From Sphingobacterium detergens (lineage in GTDB: Bacteria > Bacteroidota > Bacteroidia > Sphingobacteriales > Sphingobacteriaceae), in contig NZ_RAPY01000001.1 of the NCBI RefSeq assembly GCF_003610355.1, positions 682,001-746,000 of the forward strand: a DNA stretch of 64,000 bases. Reading direction: 5' to 3'. Both the position numbers and the translations under genes were made by a program. This document shows positions 46,125-54,828 of this stretch, in pieces. How positions within the stretch are numbered: the first letter of the stretch is position 1; each line of letters starts with the position of its first letter. The notes under the pieces are model-generated. The model was given only the letters and a program-made list of their open reading frames with translations. It did not search any database and was not told the DNA's origin.

Positions 46125-47609
46125 CTACAGGTACTTTTCGTAATCCACTGTTACATCGTTATTCACTTTTGGTCCAGGGGTACTCCGGCCCTGATCGATG
46201 ATTCTATTGAGTTCTTTGATCATTTTCTCCACCATTGATGGGTACTTTGCTTTCAAATTATTGTTTTCTGAAATATCTGCTGATAGGTTGTACAGCTGAA
46301 CAGCGGGCATATTGAGCTGTTTGGCTTTGCTTTCATCGGGGGCGCTCCAGCCACCGGATCCATAGGAAAACGCCAGTTTCCAATTTGCGTGGCGGATTGA
46401 AAAGTTTCCAGAAATAGAATGGAGTATCGTGTATTTACGCTGATAACCTTTTGCACCCTTAAATAGTGGCAATAGACTAAAACTATCTTCGCCTTCGTTG
46501 GCTGCCAATTTTTGGTCGGTCAATGCCGCAGCGGTTGCCATAAAATCAGTCAAGGATATGGTGGCTTCACTTACTGCCCCGGCACGAATCATCGCCGGCC
46601 ATTTGGCAATAAAGGGAACACGATGGCCGCCTTCATATATATCGGCTTTATTTCCCCGAAAAATATAGTTCGCCAAATGTCCTTTTTGTTTAAGCTGTTC
46701 TAAGTTGGCGGCTGGCGCAGCACCATTGTCGCTGGTGAAAATAATAAGCGTGTTTTGTGCCAGTCCAGCCTTTTCAACAGCCTGTACGAGCTGGCCGACC
46801 ACAGCGTCGGTCATCAACACAAAGTCACCATAAGGAGTAGTGCCAGTTTTTCCGATATAGTCAGCTGTAGGGAGAATGGGGGTATGAGGCGAAGGAAGTG
46901 CAAAATAGAGAAAAAATGGCTTCTTACCCTTTTGTTGTTCACCGATATAGTCCACAGCCTTCTGCGTCAGATGCGGTAATACCTCGGCATGCTTGAAATC
47001 ATTGCCAATAGGCCCTTCACGCCAGAATGCCGGACCAGGGCTTGCTGCAATGGTATCTATTGCAGTAGCAGTAACTTTGTTGTTCTCGATGTATACATAG
47101 GGTGGAATATCCAAGGAAGCCGTGATGCCAAAAAAGTAATCAAATCCGTGGGAAGTTGGTCCGTCTTGAATAGTTTTCATCAGGTCAACTTCACCTGCAG
47201 CATCTTTCTGCCAGCCAAGCCCCAAGTGCCATTTCCCTATAGCAGCAGTATGGTATCCTTTTTTCTTCAACATAGAAGCTACCGTAGCACGTTCCTTGCC
47301 AATAAGTGGTGGATCATAACTCCATAATACACCATCTTGAAGGGACGTCCGCCAGTTGTATCGTCCCGTGAGTATACTGTAACGCGAAGGCGTACAGACA
47401 GAAGATGAGGTATGTGCATCTGTAAATACCATCCCTGCAGCAGCCAGCTTATCCAAATGGATTGTTTTGATTTTAGAATTTTTGTTTAAGGAACTTAAAT
47501 CGCCATAACCTAGGTCATCAGCGAGTATATAAATAATATTGGGCGTATTCTGAGCCGATAGCGATGTGCAAATCAATAGAGCCACAATTGCGAAAAGGTT
47601 TTTCTTCAT
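46125..47609 (-). CDS. Sulfatase (arylsulfatase family)
   Basis: A 494-residue exported sulfatase (signal peptide ending SLSAQ). The metal-binding start is NIIYILADDLGYGD (D31, D32). C72 in CTPSRYSILTGR is the C-x-P-S-R site for formylglycine conversion. KWHLG and the later TSDNGAA complete the active-site set. Formylglycine maturation requires a sulfatase-modifying enzyme not seen here. It lies 9 bp downstream of hipA on the same strand, so it is probably co-transcribed with the hip module, an unusual context. The sulfated substrate is unknown. Confidence 0.92.
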   Translation of the reverse strand: MKKNLFAIVALLICTSLSAQNTPNIIYILADDLGYGDLSSLNKNSKIKTIHLDKLAAAGMVFTDAHTSSSVCTPSRYSILTGRYNWRTSLQDGVLWSYDPPLIGKERATVASMLKKKGYHTAAIGKWHLGLGWQKDAAGEVDLMKTIQDGPTSHGFDYFFGITASLDIPPYVYIENNKVTATAIDTIAASPGPAFWREGPIGNDFKHAEVLPHLTQKAVDYIGEQQKGKKPFFLYFALPSPHTPILPTADYIGKTGTTPYGDFVLMTDAVVGQLVQAVEKAGLAQNTLIIFTSDNGAAPAANLEQLKQKGHLANYIFRGNKADIYEGGHRVPFIAKWPAMIRAGAVSEATISLTDFMATAAALTDQKLAANEGEDSFSLLPLFKGAKGYQRKYTILHSISGNFSIRHANWKLAFSYGSGGWSAPDESKAKQLNMPAVQLYNLSADISENNNLKAKYPSMVEKMIKELNRIIDQGRSTPGPKVNNDVTVDYEKYL

Positions 47610-47618
47610 TTCTTGCTT

Positions 47619-48848
47619 TTAATCTTTATTTAATCGCTTTGAAATCAACTCAATTGTTGAAGTTTGTATATGAAAGGAGTTGGACAGCTCTTTCCATTTA
47701 TCCAAGGCATTTTTTGTTTGTTCGATGCTATCTTCTATCAATTGTTTGGATAGTTTTGCTCCCAGCCCGAGTTTTCGCAAATGGCTGATTGTGGGCTTGG
47801 TGCCTTCGCCCATTACCATTGTACTCTGCTCGCCATTCGGCCCACTGGAAAATGTAAGGTCATAGGCGGGCGCAAGTTTCCATTCACCACATTCGTCCAT
47901 TAAAAAGCTGAAGTTCTTAGCGTGATCATCTCTATTGTACGCCAATACGTTAAAGACGGCGAGGCGAAACATTTTTTCTATTTCTCGGACATCTTTTGTG
48001 AGTGCGCCCGTTAAATTGAGCAAATCTTCATAATCTAATGCTGGTGTTCTGAAATCACTATGCAATAATCCACTTGCGGTATGCATATGTAGGCGCCGAT
48101 TACCATCCCTATCAAAACGTTTAACGGCAAAATATCCAGCTCCTTTTTGCGAAGGTAACAAATGTACCTCAGGCATTAAAACACCTGCTTCTTTCGCCAT
48201 CAATGCATAAACATATTCAATGGCGCCAGCATCATGGCCATCTTGGCTGTTCGGGAATTTAACGAGCCAATGTTCAAACTCCATATCGAGCTGCTTGGCG
48301 CCATAGACGATATGCTGTCTCTTCCCATCAAGACCAATCAGTGCTTTCGGGCGAGCCCCTGCGGATGAGCCGTTCAAGGCCAGTAACTCCTCAATTACAT
48401 CTTCAGAAGTTCCTCTTAATACTTCCTGAGTTTGTTCTGCTAAAGCGTCAAGATCAATGAAATCATTAGCGTCGTCAGGACTATGATCAGGCTCATAAAT
48501 CAAAGCTCCCATACCAAACCGTCCGACATGAGCCAAGCGATCCAGTGGTGAAAGATGAGCTGGCAATATGCCTTTTGATCTTGCTGAACGGTCGAAAAGC
48601 AATCGTCCCCATCCATCCGGTAGGCTATCGCTAAAGACTCCGGCCAAGCCTTCAAAAGGTTGGCGCGGAAGCGCGACAACGCCCGTTTGCAAAGGCAAGC
48701 GGAACGGTGAGATCTCCAAACCTTTCTGTAAGAACTCCATATCGTATTCATAATAGATAACCCCGTCTCGAATGGCTAAACGTCCTACGCGCTGGATTTC
48801 AGCTCCGAAATCCAATCCGACCTTAACTTCTACAGTTGGATAATTCAT
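47619..48848 (-). CDS. hipA: HipA-family serine/threonine kinase toxin
   Basis: A 409-residue two-domain HipA. The N-terminal HipA_N subdomain (about 1-100) is followed by a kinase-like core: a Gly-rich loop GSSAGARPKAL (about 160), a VKFPNS strand with catalytic-site Lys, the catalytic loop NRDDHAKNFSF (D307, N312) and the metal-binding D330 in AYDLTFS. HipA toxins phosphorylate tRNA synthetases and cause dormancy. ATGA overlap with the upstream hipB gene indicates coupled translation. All key residues appear intact. Confidence 0.92.
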   Translation of the reverse strand: MNYPTVEVKVGLDFGAEIQRVGRLAIRDGVIYYEYDMEFLQKGLEISPFRLPLQTGVVALPRQPFEGLAGVFSDSLPDGWGRLLFDRSARSKGILPAHLSPLDRLAHVGRFGMGALIYEPDHSPDDANDFIDLDALAEQTQEVLRGTSEDVIEELLALNGSSAGARPKALIGLDGKRQHIVYGAKQLDMEFEHWLVKFPNSQDGHDAGAIEYVYALMAKEAGVLMPEVHLLPSQKGAGYFAVKRFDRDGNRRLHMHTASGLLHSDFRTPALDYEDLLNLTGALTKDVREIEKMFRLAVFNVLAYNRDDHAKNFSFLMDECGEWKLAPAYDLTFSSGPNGEQSTMVMGEGTKPTISHLRKLGLGAKLSKQLIEDSIEQTKNALDKWKELSNSFHIQTSTIELISKRLNKD

Positions 48849-49153
48849 TGCTTACTTCCTCTTTTCCGTGATATTTGCGTTGTATCTTTCAAAACATCAT
48901 CAATCGATGTAAAGTTCGGCTTTACTGGTTTTAGCTCATTAAGGATATCTTCTATCCCACCGACAACCATTAAAAGTTTCAAAAAGGACTCCAGTGAAAT
49001 AACCCCTGTTTGTTCAAATTTTCGTAAAGTAGCCAAGGGAACCCCCGATCGTTTAGATAAACCAGCCTGTGTCAATTCCATGGAAAGACGCCTGTCCCGA
49101 ACGTTTTTGGCTAATTTCTGCTGCGCTTTAGAGATAGATATAAGTGATATCAT
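48845..49153 (-). CDS. hipB: HipB-like antitoxin (XRE HTH)
   Basis: 102 residues from ATG 49153. The upstream ATG at 49204 is rejected because it would overlap the -7 box. The XRE helix-turn-helix spans about 13-68 (RRLSMELTQAGLSKRSGVPLATLRKFEQTGVI), followed by a short tail. It is expected to neutralise HipA and repress the operon by binding the inverted repeat at 49164-49189 just upstream. Its TGA overlaps the hipA ATG. Confidence 0.88.
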   Translation of the reverse strand: MISLISISKAQQKLAKNVRDRRLSMELTQAGLSKRSGVPLATLRKFEQTGVISLESFLKLLMVVGGIEDILNELKPVKPNFTSIDDVLKDTTQISRKRGSKQ

Positions 49154-49163
49154 AATAGTATTT

Positions 49164-49189
49164 ATTAGTAAATAATAGTAGTTACTAAT
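49164..49189. promoter_or_regulatory. Inverted-repeat operator candidate of hipBA
   Basis: ATTAGTAA (49164-49171) and TTACTAAT (49182-49189) form a perfect 8-bp inverted repeat with a 10-bp spacer, located between the -7 box and hipB ATG. Related TAGTA repeats surround it. The position fits HipB autorepression. Confidence 0.65.
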
Positions 49190-49201
49190 ATTATTGTAGT
49201 A

Positions 49202-49209
49202 CAAATATA
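49202..49209 (-). promoter_or_regulatory. -7 box (TATATTTG) of hipBA
   Basis: Minus-strand TATATTTG matches TAnnTTTG, 48 bp upstream of ATG 49153. No clear -33 element. Confidence 0.5.
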
Positions 49210-49270
49210 ATAAAATATGTTGATGAAATAAATACCTAAGCGGGCGATATGCTATTGATTTACCTAAATA

Positions 49271-49462
49271 TTGGATAATAGGACAAATGGAGGGATTTAT
49301 AGGTACTTATATGCCGAAAATGGTCACAATTCGGGTGAAATATCTTATTCCTATTATTTTAATGACAATCAATATCTTTTTAAAGGGCCTGAAGAGATGA
49401 AAAATGAGCATGATGAAGTGGCTTGGTATGGCATAAAATACATCTATATTAAAAAGAAATAG
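49271..49462 (+). pseudogene. Possible gene remnant
   Basis: A 63-codon frame beginning at TTG, directly after an in-frame stop, with protein-like composition (EISYSYYFNDNQYLFKGP) and lower GC than neighbours. No family is recognised. It may be the 3' end of a decayed gene next to hipBA, or spurious. Confidence 0.3.
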
Positions 49463-49466
49463 CCTA

Positions 49467-50162
49467 TTAGAATAGACTCTTCAGCTGATTTTTATAGGTC
49501 CGGCCCAGTGGCAGCTTCTCCCCGTCTTTCAAATGGACGTAAGCCATATCATAGGAGGTGATATGGGCTCCCAGTACAATATAGGATTTATGAATACGGA
49601 TAAAACCGAGGTCGCGGTATTTTTCTTCAAAGTTTGACATGCGATCAAGGATCATATATTTTTTAAAAGGCGTAACAAGCACTATATACTCGCCACATCC
49701 CTGCACCCATCGGACATCCGCCAGCAAGATCTTGTTCATGATATAATCCGATTTAAACATGATGTATTCTTCCTTTTTCTTTTTTTCCATCGAATCGCGG
49801 AACTGCAGGAAATCCTTTGCTTTTGAAATCGCTTTGTTAAAGCCCGCAAAATCCACCGGTTTGACCAGGTAATGGATTACATCCAATTCAAAGGCCTTTA
49901 CAGCATATTGGGTTTCCATTGTCAGAAAAATACAGAGGGGCTTATACGGTAAGTTCAATAAGAGATCAATGCCATTGATAAAAGGCATATTGATATCCAG
50001 GATAACGAGATCTACGGGGTTCTTTGTGAGATAGTCTAACGCTTCCTTTGGGTGCTGAAATAGCGCTACGAGCTCCACATCCGCTATTTGACTGCAGTAG
50101 TGCTCAATAAGCTCCAATGCCGGGTATTCGTCATCAACCCCTACTATGCTCAATCTTGCCAT
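49467..50162 (-). CDS. LytTR-family response regulator
   Basis: 231 residues. The receiver domain has V-D10-D11, phospho-acceptor D56 in LVILDINMPF and K in HYLVKPVDF. The C-terminal LytTR DNA-binding domain (about 135-230) has VRWVQGCGEYIVLVT and FIRIHKSYIV. It overlaps the LytS-like kinase upstream by 13 nt. The pair diverges from citrate/dicarboxylate transporter genes, its probable targets. Confidence 0.94.
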   Translation of the reverse strand: MARLSIVGVDDEYPALELIEHYCSQIADVELVALFQHPKEALDYLTKNPVDLVILDINMPFINGIDLLLNLPYKPLCIFLTMETQYAVKAFELDVIHYLVKPVDFAGFNKAISKAKDFLQFRDSMEKKKKEEYIMFKSDYIMNKILLADVRWVQGCGEYIVLVTPFKKYMILDRMSNFEEKYRDLGFIRIHKSYIVLGAHITSYDMAYVHLKDGEKLPLGRTYKNQLKSLF

Positions 50163-51268
50163 AAATATTCAATTTGTAAGCTAGTCTGGTAGCTATTGTC
50201 TTCACGTAGACCAGTCCTAAAAGTAAATTTCTCCGGATAGTATTTTTCCAGCAGCGAAAGAATTGCTGTATTCCCCAGCCCACTATCCGTTAGGTTATCC
50301 GACAAATTTTTGTGTTCAGCCATGGAGTTCTCGACCTCAAACAAAAACTCACGCTCTCCTAAGGTATACCTGATTGTGATAAAGCTGTCAGCCTCTATAC
50401 CAAGCGCACTGTGCTTGAGCGCATTTTCAAATATGGTCAGGAAAATTGCTGGTGGAATCTCAATAAGCTCCAGCGCTTCCTCCTGCCGCAGGTCAAAGCG
50501 GATGTTAAGCTGATTATTGTAGCGGAGCTGATACAGGTCGATCAGGGAGACAATCGATGCAAATTCCCGGGCGATACTTATTTTGGTTTTATTGGTATCG
50601 TAGATCACATATTGTAGCAGCTTACTGAGCTGTAAAATAGACGCTGAGGTATTTTCAGCTGAACGAATGCTACCTGAATAAATATTGTTCAGGATATTGA
50701 ATAGGAAGTGCGGATTTAATTTCGATTTAAGCAGATCCAGGTGCAGCTTTTCTTTTTCTTCCCCCAGATCTTCGTAATCCTTTTCGATCAGAAATTTATC
50801 TTTTGTGATCCCCAAAAAAGATGCAACCAGGATTACAATACCCTGTACAATATATACATTGAACAGAAAGGTTGTATTGGAAAGGTTTTCATCAAAACGA
50901 ACGTCGAAGACCGCCGGTTCCAGCAAAATCCGAAAGAGACTTGATACCAGAAAACAGATCAACGAATAGAGAATAAATTTGGGGTATTTATTGGCGAGAT
51001 AAAACTGTGGAACAAGATAAAAATAGACCAGATAATAGATCCCCACATTGAAAAGAAAGACAACCAGCACCCCCCAGATCAATTCCGGTATATCCAGAAA
51101 GTAATTTTCAGTAAAGATCGACAGCAACAAAAGCACCGATAGGAAAAAGATATGCTGCAGTTTCACCAAAAGCCCCCAATGCGACTGCATCAGTTTTTCG
51201 AGGATCCTGGAATTCAGCAAGATTCTAAAAACCAATAATAAAAAGACAATATTTACAACCAACAGCAT
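50150..51268 (-). CDS. LytS-type sensor histidine kinase
   Basis: A 372-residue inner-membrane kinase. About five transmembrane helices occupy the first 160 residues, then the His_kinase domain with KSKLNPHFLFNILNNI (phospho-acceptor His) and an atypical HATPase domain (ALKHSALG, GLGNTAILSLL). There is no separate sensor domain; the signal is probably detected in the membrane part. It is co-expressed with the LytTR regulator via a 13-nt overlap. Confidence 0.93.
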   Translation of the reverse strand: MLLVVNIVFLLLVFRILLNSRILEKLMQSHWGLLVKLQHIFFLSVLLLLSIFTENYFLDIPELIWGVLVVFLFNVGIYYLVYFYLVPQFYLANKYPKFILYSLICFLVSSLFRILLEPAVFDVRFDENLSNTTFLFNVYIVQGIVILVASFLGITKDKFLIEKDYEDLGEEKEKLHLDLLKSKLNPHFLFNILNNIYSGSIRSAENTSASILQLSKLLQYVIYDTNKTKISIAREFASIVSLIDLYQLRYNNQLNIRFDLRQEEALELIEIPPAIFLTIFENALKHSALGIEADSFITIRYTLGEREFLFEVENSMAEHKNLSDNLTDSGLGNTAILSLLEKYYPEKFTFRTGLREDNSYQTSLQIEYLWQD

Positions 51269-51385
51269 TGTTTATCCTGGATTTCAACTCAATCAAATAT
51301 AAGATCTTTTTGGGAGGTCAAACTGCAGTTTACTGATAAAACCTGTCGTTGATTGAAAAATAAAATTATCAAATCCGCTTATAAA

Positions 51386-51393
51386 TATATTTG
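51386..51393 (+). promoter_or_regulatory. -7 box (TATATTTG) of the DUF2490-citM operon
   Basis: TAnnTTTG match 28 bp upstream of ATG 51422, in the gap divergent from the LytS-type kinase gene. Confidence 0.55.
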
Positions 51394-51421
51394 GGTGAAA
51401 GGGATACCAATATAAACTTAC

Positions 51422-52108
51422 ATGAGCATCAAGATATTTTTTATGTCCATCATTTTGCTGGCCTTTAGTCCGCTGGCGTATGCGCAGCGCAGTGATACCT
51501 ATAATATGTGGTTTCAATACCTGTTATCCGCGAAACTGACCGACAAGAGTACCCTTACGGCCCTGTCGCAATATCGTTCCTTTGATTTGGCTTATGACAC
51601 GCGCTTGTTTTTGGTCTCGGCTTACGTGGATTACGAGGTTGCTGATGATGTTAGACCTGCATTGGGTGCGATGTTTCTCACCTTGAATTCCTATAAAGCA
51701 GACGGTGGAAAAAGAACACGCTACGAAAAAAGACCCTTTCAGCAAGTCAGTTTAGGCGGAAATATCGGGCGCACGTCGGTTTCGCACCGTTTTCGGGTTG
51801 AAGAACGTTTTATCAACAACCCCAATGAGTTTGTGCTCCGCCTGCGTTACCTGATTTCATTGCGGATCCCCTTTAACAAAGCTGGCCAACCCGAACAATA
51901 CTATGGCATTCTCAAGAATGAGATCCGGATGAATGCCAAAAAAGATGAACCCTTTGACAGCAATCGCCTGACGGCGGGCTTCGGCCGGAAACTGGGTAAA
52001 AATGCCGCTGTCGAAATTGCCTGGATCAATCAGGTAGAGACGGGCAGACCCAGCAACTATGCCTATGTCGGCTACAGAAACAATTTCGATTGGAGAAAAA
52101 ACAAATAA
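51422..52108 (+). CDS. DUF2490 outer-membrane protein
   Basis: 228 residues with signal peptide (FFMSIILLAFSPLAYAQ). The mature part is a DUF2490-type small barrel: an initial NMWFQYLLSAKLTDKSTL, a central HRFRVEERFINN and terminal YVGYRNNFDWR. Function is unknown. It precedes the citrate symporter gene by 20 bp, so it may assist outer-membrane passage of organic acids (inference from operon). Confidence 0.82.
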   Translation: MSIKIFFMSIILLAFSPLAYAQRSDTYNMWFQYLLSAKLTDKSTLTALSQYRSFDLAYDTRLFLVSAYVDYEVADDVRPALGAMFLTLNSYKADGGKRTRYEKRPFQQVSLGGNIGRTSVSHRFRVEERFINNPNEFVLRLRYLISLRIPFNKAGQPEQYYGILKNEIRMNAKKDEPFDSNRLTAGFGRKLGKNAAVEIAWINQVETGRPSNYAYVGYRNNFDWRKNK

Positions 52109-52128
52109 TAACATAAACATTCTTAGCT

Positions 52129-53415
52129 ATGCTTACATTCCTCGGTTTTTTGATGATCGTCATTTTTATGCTCTTGATTATGCTCAAGAAAATGACACCG
52201 ATTACCGCCTTAGTCATAATTCCGGTCTCGGTAGCACTACTTGCGGGCTTTGGGCCCGATCTTGGTGAAATGATGAAAAATGGTGTAAAGGAGATCGCGT
52301 TGACTGGTGTCATGCTGCTATTTGCCATTCTATATTTTAGCTTAATGATAGACACCGGGCTTTTCGAACCGCTGGTTAATATCATATTAAAGGCGGTTGG
52401 GGATAATCCCGTCAAAACCACCCTTGGTACAGCGATATTAACTACCCTGGTTTCGCTCGATGGCGACGGCTCCTCCACCTATATTATTGTGGTTGCGGCC
52501 ATGTTGCCCTTATACAAAAAACAGGGCATCAACCCATTGGTGCTTACCTGCATAGTGATGCTTTCTGGTGGTATTATGAATATCCTTCCCTGGGGCGGCC
52601 CTACCGCTCGAGTAATGAGTTCGCTCAAACTTGGGCATACCGAAATCTTTGTTCCTATGATTCCCATTATGGCGATAGGCATTTGCTGGGTGTTAGTTGT
52701 GGCCTATATTTTAGGCGTAAAGGAAAAGGGGCGCATTGCCAAACAAGGTAAATTCAAGAAATACGCAAGCACAGGCATCGCCGGCGATCTAGATCCGACG
52801 CTACTTCGGCCCAAATTAATCTGGATCAACCTCCTGCTTACCCTTATCCTGCTCGTGGTTATGATTCTGGATATCGCCCCTTTGGGCATTGCCTTTATGG
52901 TGGCATTCTGTATCGCTTCAGTCATCAACTATCCTAAATTAAAAGATCAGCAAAAAATAATGGCAAAACATGCCGGCAATGCATTATCGGTTGCAGGCAT
53001 GATCTTTGGAGCCGGTATTTTCACAGGGATCCTCAATGGCACAGGGATTATGCAGGCCATGGGCAATAGTATGATTGACATTGTTCCAAAAGGCTGGGGC
53101 ATGCACCTGAGTATTATAACCGCGATTTTCAGCGTGCCGCTCACCTTTTTTCTGACAAATGATGCCTATTATTTTGGTATTCTGCCTATTGTCGCCGCAA
53201 CAGGTCATAAACTGGGGATTCCAGCGGATATACTGGGGCGTGCAAGTCTTGTCGGTCAGGCCTCTCACCTGCTGAGCCCGCTGGTTCCTTCCACCTATTT
53301 ATTGGTGTCACTCGCGGGTGTAGATTATGCAGACCATCTCCGGTACACGTTAAAATGGGCCATAGGATCCTCGCTTGTTATGTTATTGGCTGCCGTCATG
53401 CTGGGCACTATTTAA
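52129..53415 (+). CDS. CitMHS-family citrate/proton or metal-citrate symporter
   Basis: A 428-residue inner-membrane transporter with about 12 helices. CitMHS signatures include SLDGDGSSTYIIV and NILPWGGPTARVMSSL. The family takes up citrate, often with Mg2+ or other metals. Members in Gram-positives are induced by a two-component system. Here a LytS/LytTR pair lies divergently upstream, suggesting the same logic. It is followed by a DAACS transporter gene after about 70 bp. Confidence 0.92.
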   Translation: MLTFLGFLMIVIFMLLIMLKKMTPITALVIIPVSVALLAGFGPDLGEMMKNGVKEIALTGVMLLFAILYFSLMIDTGLFEPLVNIILKAVGDNPVKTTLGTAILTTLVSLDGDGSSTYIIVVAAMLPLYKKQGINPLVLTCIVMLSGGIMNILPWGGPTARVMSSLKLGHTEIFVPMIPIMAIGICWVLVVAYILGVKEKGRIAKQGKFKKYASTGIAGDLDPTLLRPKLIWINLLLTLILLVVMILDIAPLGIAFMVAFCIASVINYPKLKDQQKIMAKHAGNALSVAGMIFGAGIFTGILNGTGIMQAMGNSMIDIVPKGWGMHLSIITAIFSVPLTFFLTNDAYYFGILPIVAATGHKLGIPADILGRASLVGQASHLLSPLVPSTYLLVSLAGVDYADHLRYTLKWAIGSSLVMLLAAVMLGTI

Positions 53416-53484
53416 CCCTACAATCTGAGATAATTTCATTATATTTCACTAGTAAAATAAAGATTAAGATAGCGCGATTTTCAG

Positions 53485-54687
53485 ATGAACCTCTTTTATG
53501 CAAAGCAAACTTTTACTGGCCCCTACCTCAGAAATCTAACATTATACGTGTTTTTAGCACTGATTGCCGGTGTTGCCATGGGGTATTTTGCACCAGAGGT
53601 AAGCCGCGCACTTGGTGGTGTAAGCCGTTACTTTTTCATGATCCTGGAGATGCTTATCCTTCCTGTTATTTTTATGGCGGTGACCCATGGTATCTGTCAG
53701 CTTGCAGACCTCAGCAATGCGCGTCGGATTGTATGGCAGGTGCTGCTTTATTTTATAACAATCAGCACGATCGCCATTGCATTGGGTTTTTTCTTTGGCT
53801 TTATTATTCAGCCTGGTGCTGACACTGGGATTCGTCTTGCAGCAGTCAGTCCCTCCCTGCCCGATCAATTTGAATTGGATGATCAGCAATTACATACCTT
53901 TTTATACGTCAACAGGCACGGTATCTTTCTTAGTTTTTCCATTATCGTGGGAATACTGATGAATTTTTCAAAAAGAAGAACCCGCTTTCTGAACGTACTC
54001 GACCAGGGACAGCAGCTGTTTTATACCTTTATTAAATACCTCTATTTTATTCTGCCCTTGATCATCCTCTGTAATATCGCTTATGGGATAGCGGTGTATG
54101 GTGTAGATACCTTATTGCCGCTGAGCAAGGTTGTGGCCACCGTATACCTGGCAGATATTGTATTTATCGTGGTTGTACTTGGGTTGATCTCCTATGTATT
54201 GAAATTTGATCTGCTCCGCTTTTTGGTCAACATCAAAGAGGAAATCCTGCTTGTGATCACTACTTCTTCGTCAAAAGCCGCATTTCCGCTTATTTTTGAG
54301 AAATTGGAATCCGAAGGCTATAGCCCTAAAATCTTACGGTTTGTGATTCCGTTGGGCTATAATTTTAATCTTGCTGGCGCATGCATCTACCTCGCTGTGG
54401 CCTGCTGTTTTCTAGTGCAGTTTTACCAGATTCCAATGGATTTTGGCGATTATCTGTTGTTGTTTGTTATTATTACTTTTACGTCCAAGACCGCTTCGGG
54501 TGTGCCCGGTTCGGGATTTCTGGCACTTATATTCACGCTCAATAAATTCGGGAAGATTCCCTTAACGGATATTGCCCTGCTCTATAGCGTGGACCGTTTT
54601 ATGAATGAAGCCCGGTCGGTCACCAACTTTATTAGTATTGCCGTTGCCGGAGCCAGTATCTCCAAGATAGCCCAGCGACGCCAGTAA
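53485..54687 (+). CDS. Dicarboxylate/amino acid:cation symporter (DAACS)
   Basis: A 400-residue inner-membrane carrier of the GltP/DctA family, about eight helices plus two re-entrant loops. Signature motifs are TTSSSKAAFPLIF (SSSxAxxP loop) and VIPLGYNFNLAGACIY (PxGxxxNxxG). It probably imports C4-dicarboxylates or glutamate with Na+ or H+. It is in the same direction as the citrate symporter, so organic-acid uptake is the shared theme. Its 3' end meets the terminator of the SusCD operon. Confidence 0.92.
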   Translation: MNLFYAKQTFTGPYLRNLTLYVFLALIAGVAMGYFAPEVSRALGGVSRYFFMILEMLILPVIFMAVTHGICQLADLSNARRIVWQVLLYFITISTIAIALGFFFGFIIQPGADTGIRLAAVSPSLPDQFELDDQQLHTFLYVNRHGIFLSFSIIVGILMNFSKRRTRFLNVLDQGQQLFYTFIKYLYFILPLIILCNIAYGIAVYGVDTLLPLSKVVATVYLADIVFIVVVLGLISYVLKFDLLRFLVNIKEEILLVITTSSSKAAFPLIFEKLESEGYSPKILRFVIPLGYNFNLAGACIYLAVACCFLVQFYQIPMDFGDYLLLFVIITFTSKTASGVPGSGFLALIFTLNKFGKIPLTDIALLYSVDRFMNEARSVTNFISIAVAGASISKIAQRRQ

Positions 54688-54697
54688 AGTTGTTTTC

Positions 54698-54759
54698 ATA
54701 AAAAAGGAGTGATGGCGCGCCCGCCAATCACTCCCAACTAAACCACGACTAAATAAACA
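54698..54759 (-). repeat. Repeated 3' element, copy A (SusCD operon)
   Basis: A 62-bp segment identical to 61998-62058 except one substitution and one 1-nt insertion. It contains the terminator hairpin and lies 70 bp downstream of the SusD stop. Confidence 0.95.
54699..54734 (-). terminator. Terminator of the SusCD operon
   Basis: GGAGTGATGGCG (54706-54717) pairs with CGCC(A)ATCACTCC (54722-54734), a 12-bp stem with one bulged A, followed by six T on the minus strand. Confidence 0.9.
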
Positions 54760-54828
54760 CCCTCTTTTTTGATTTCTATTCAAATCAATAAGCGAATAGT
54801 CCGTCACTTACTGATCAGTCCATCGGCA

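Noticed and set aside
49154..49204. Longer hipB start at 49204
   Set aside because: The extension would overlap the -7 box and operator, and is low-complexity YYNN-rich sequence.
54774..54785. 12-bp match (TTTCTATTCAAA) with the 3' end of the DUF1735 gene at 62088-62099
   Set aside because: It may mark a longer duplication together with the terminator element, but 12 bp of AT-rich sequence is too short to claim.
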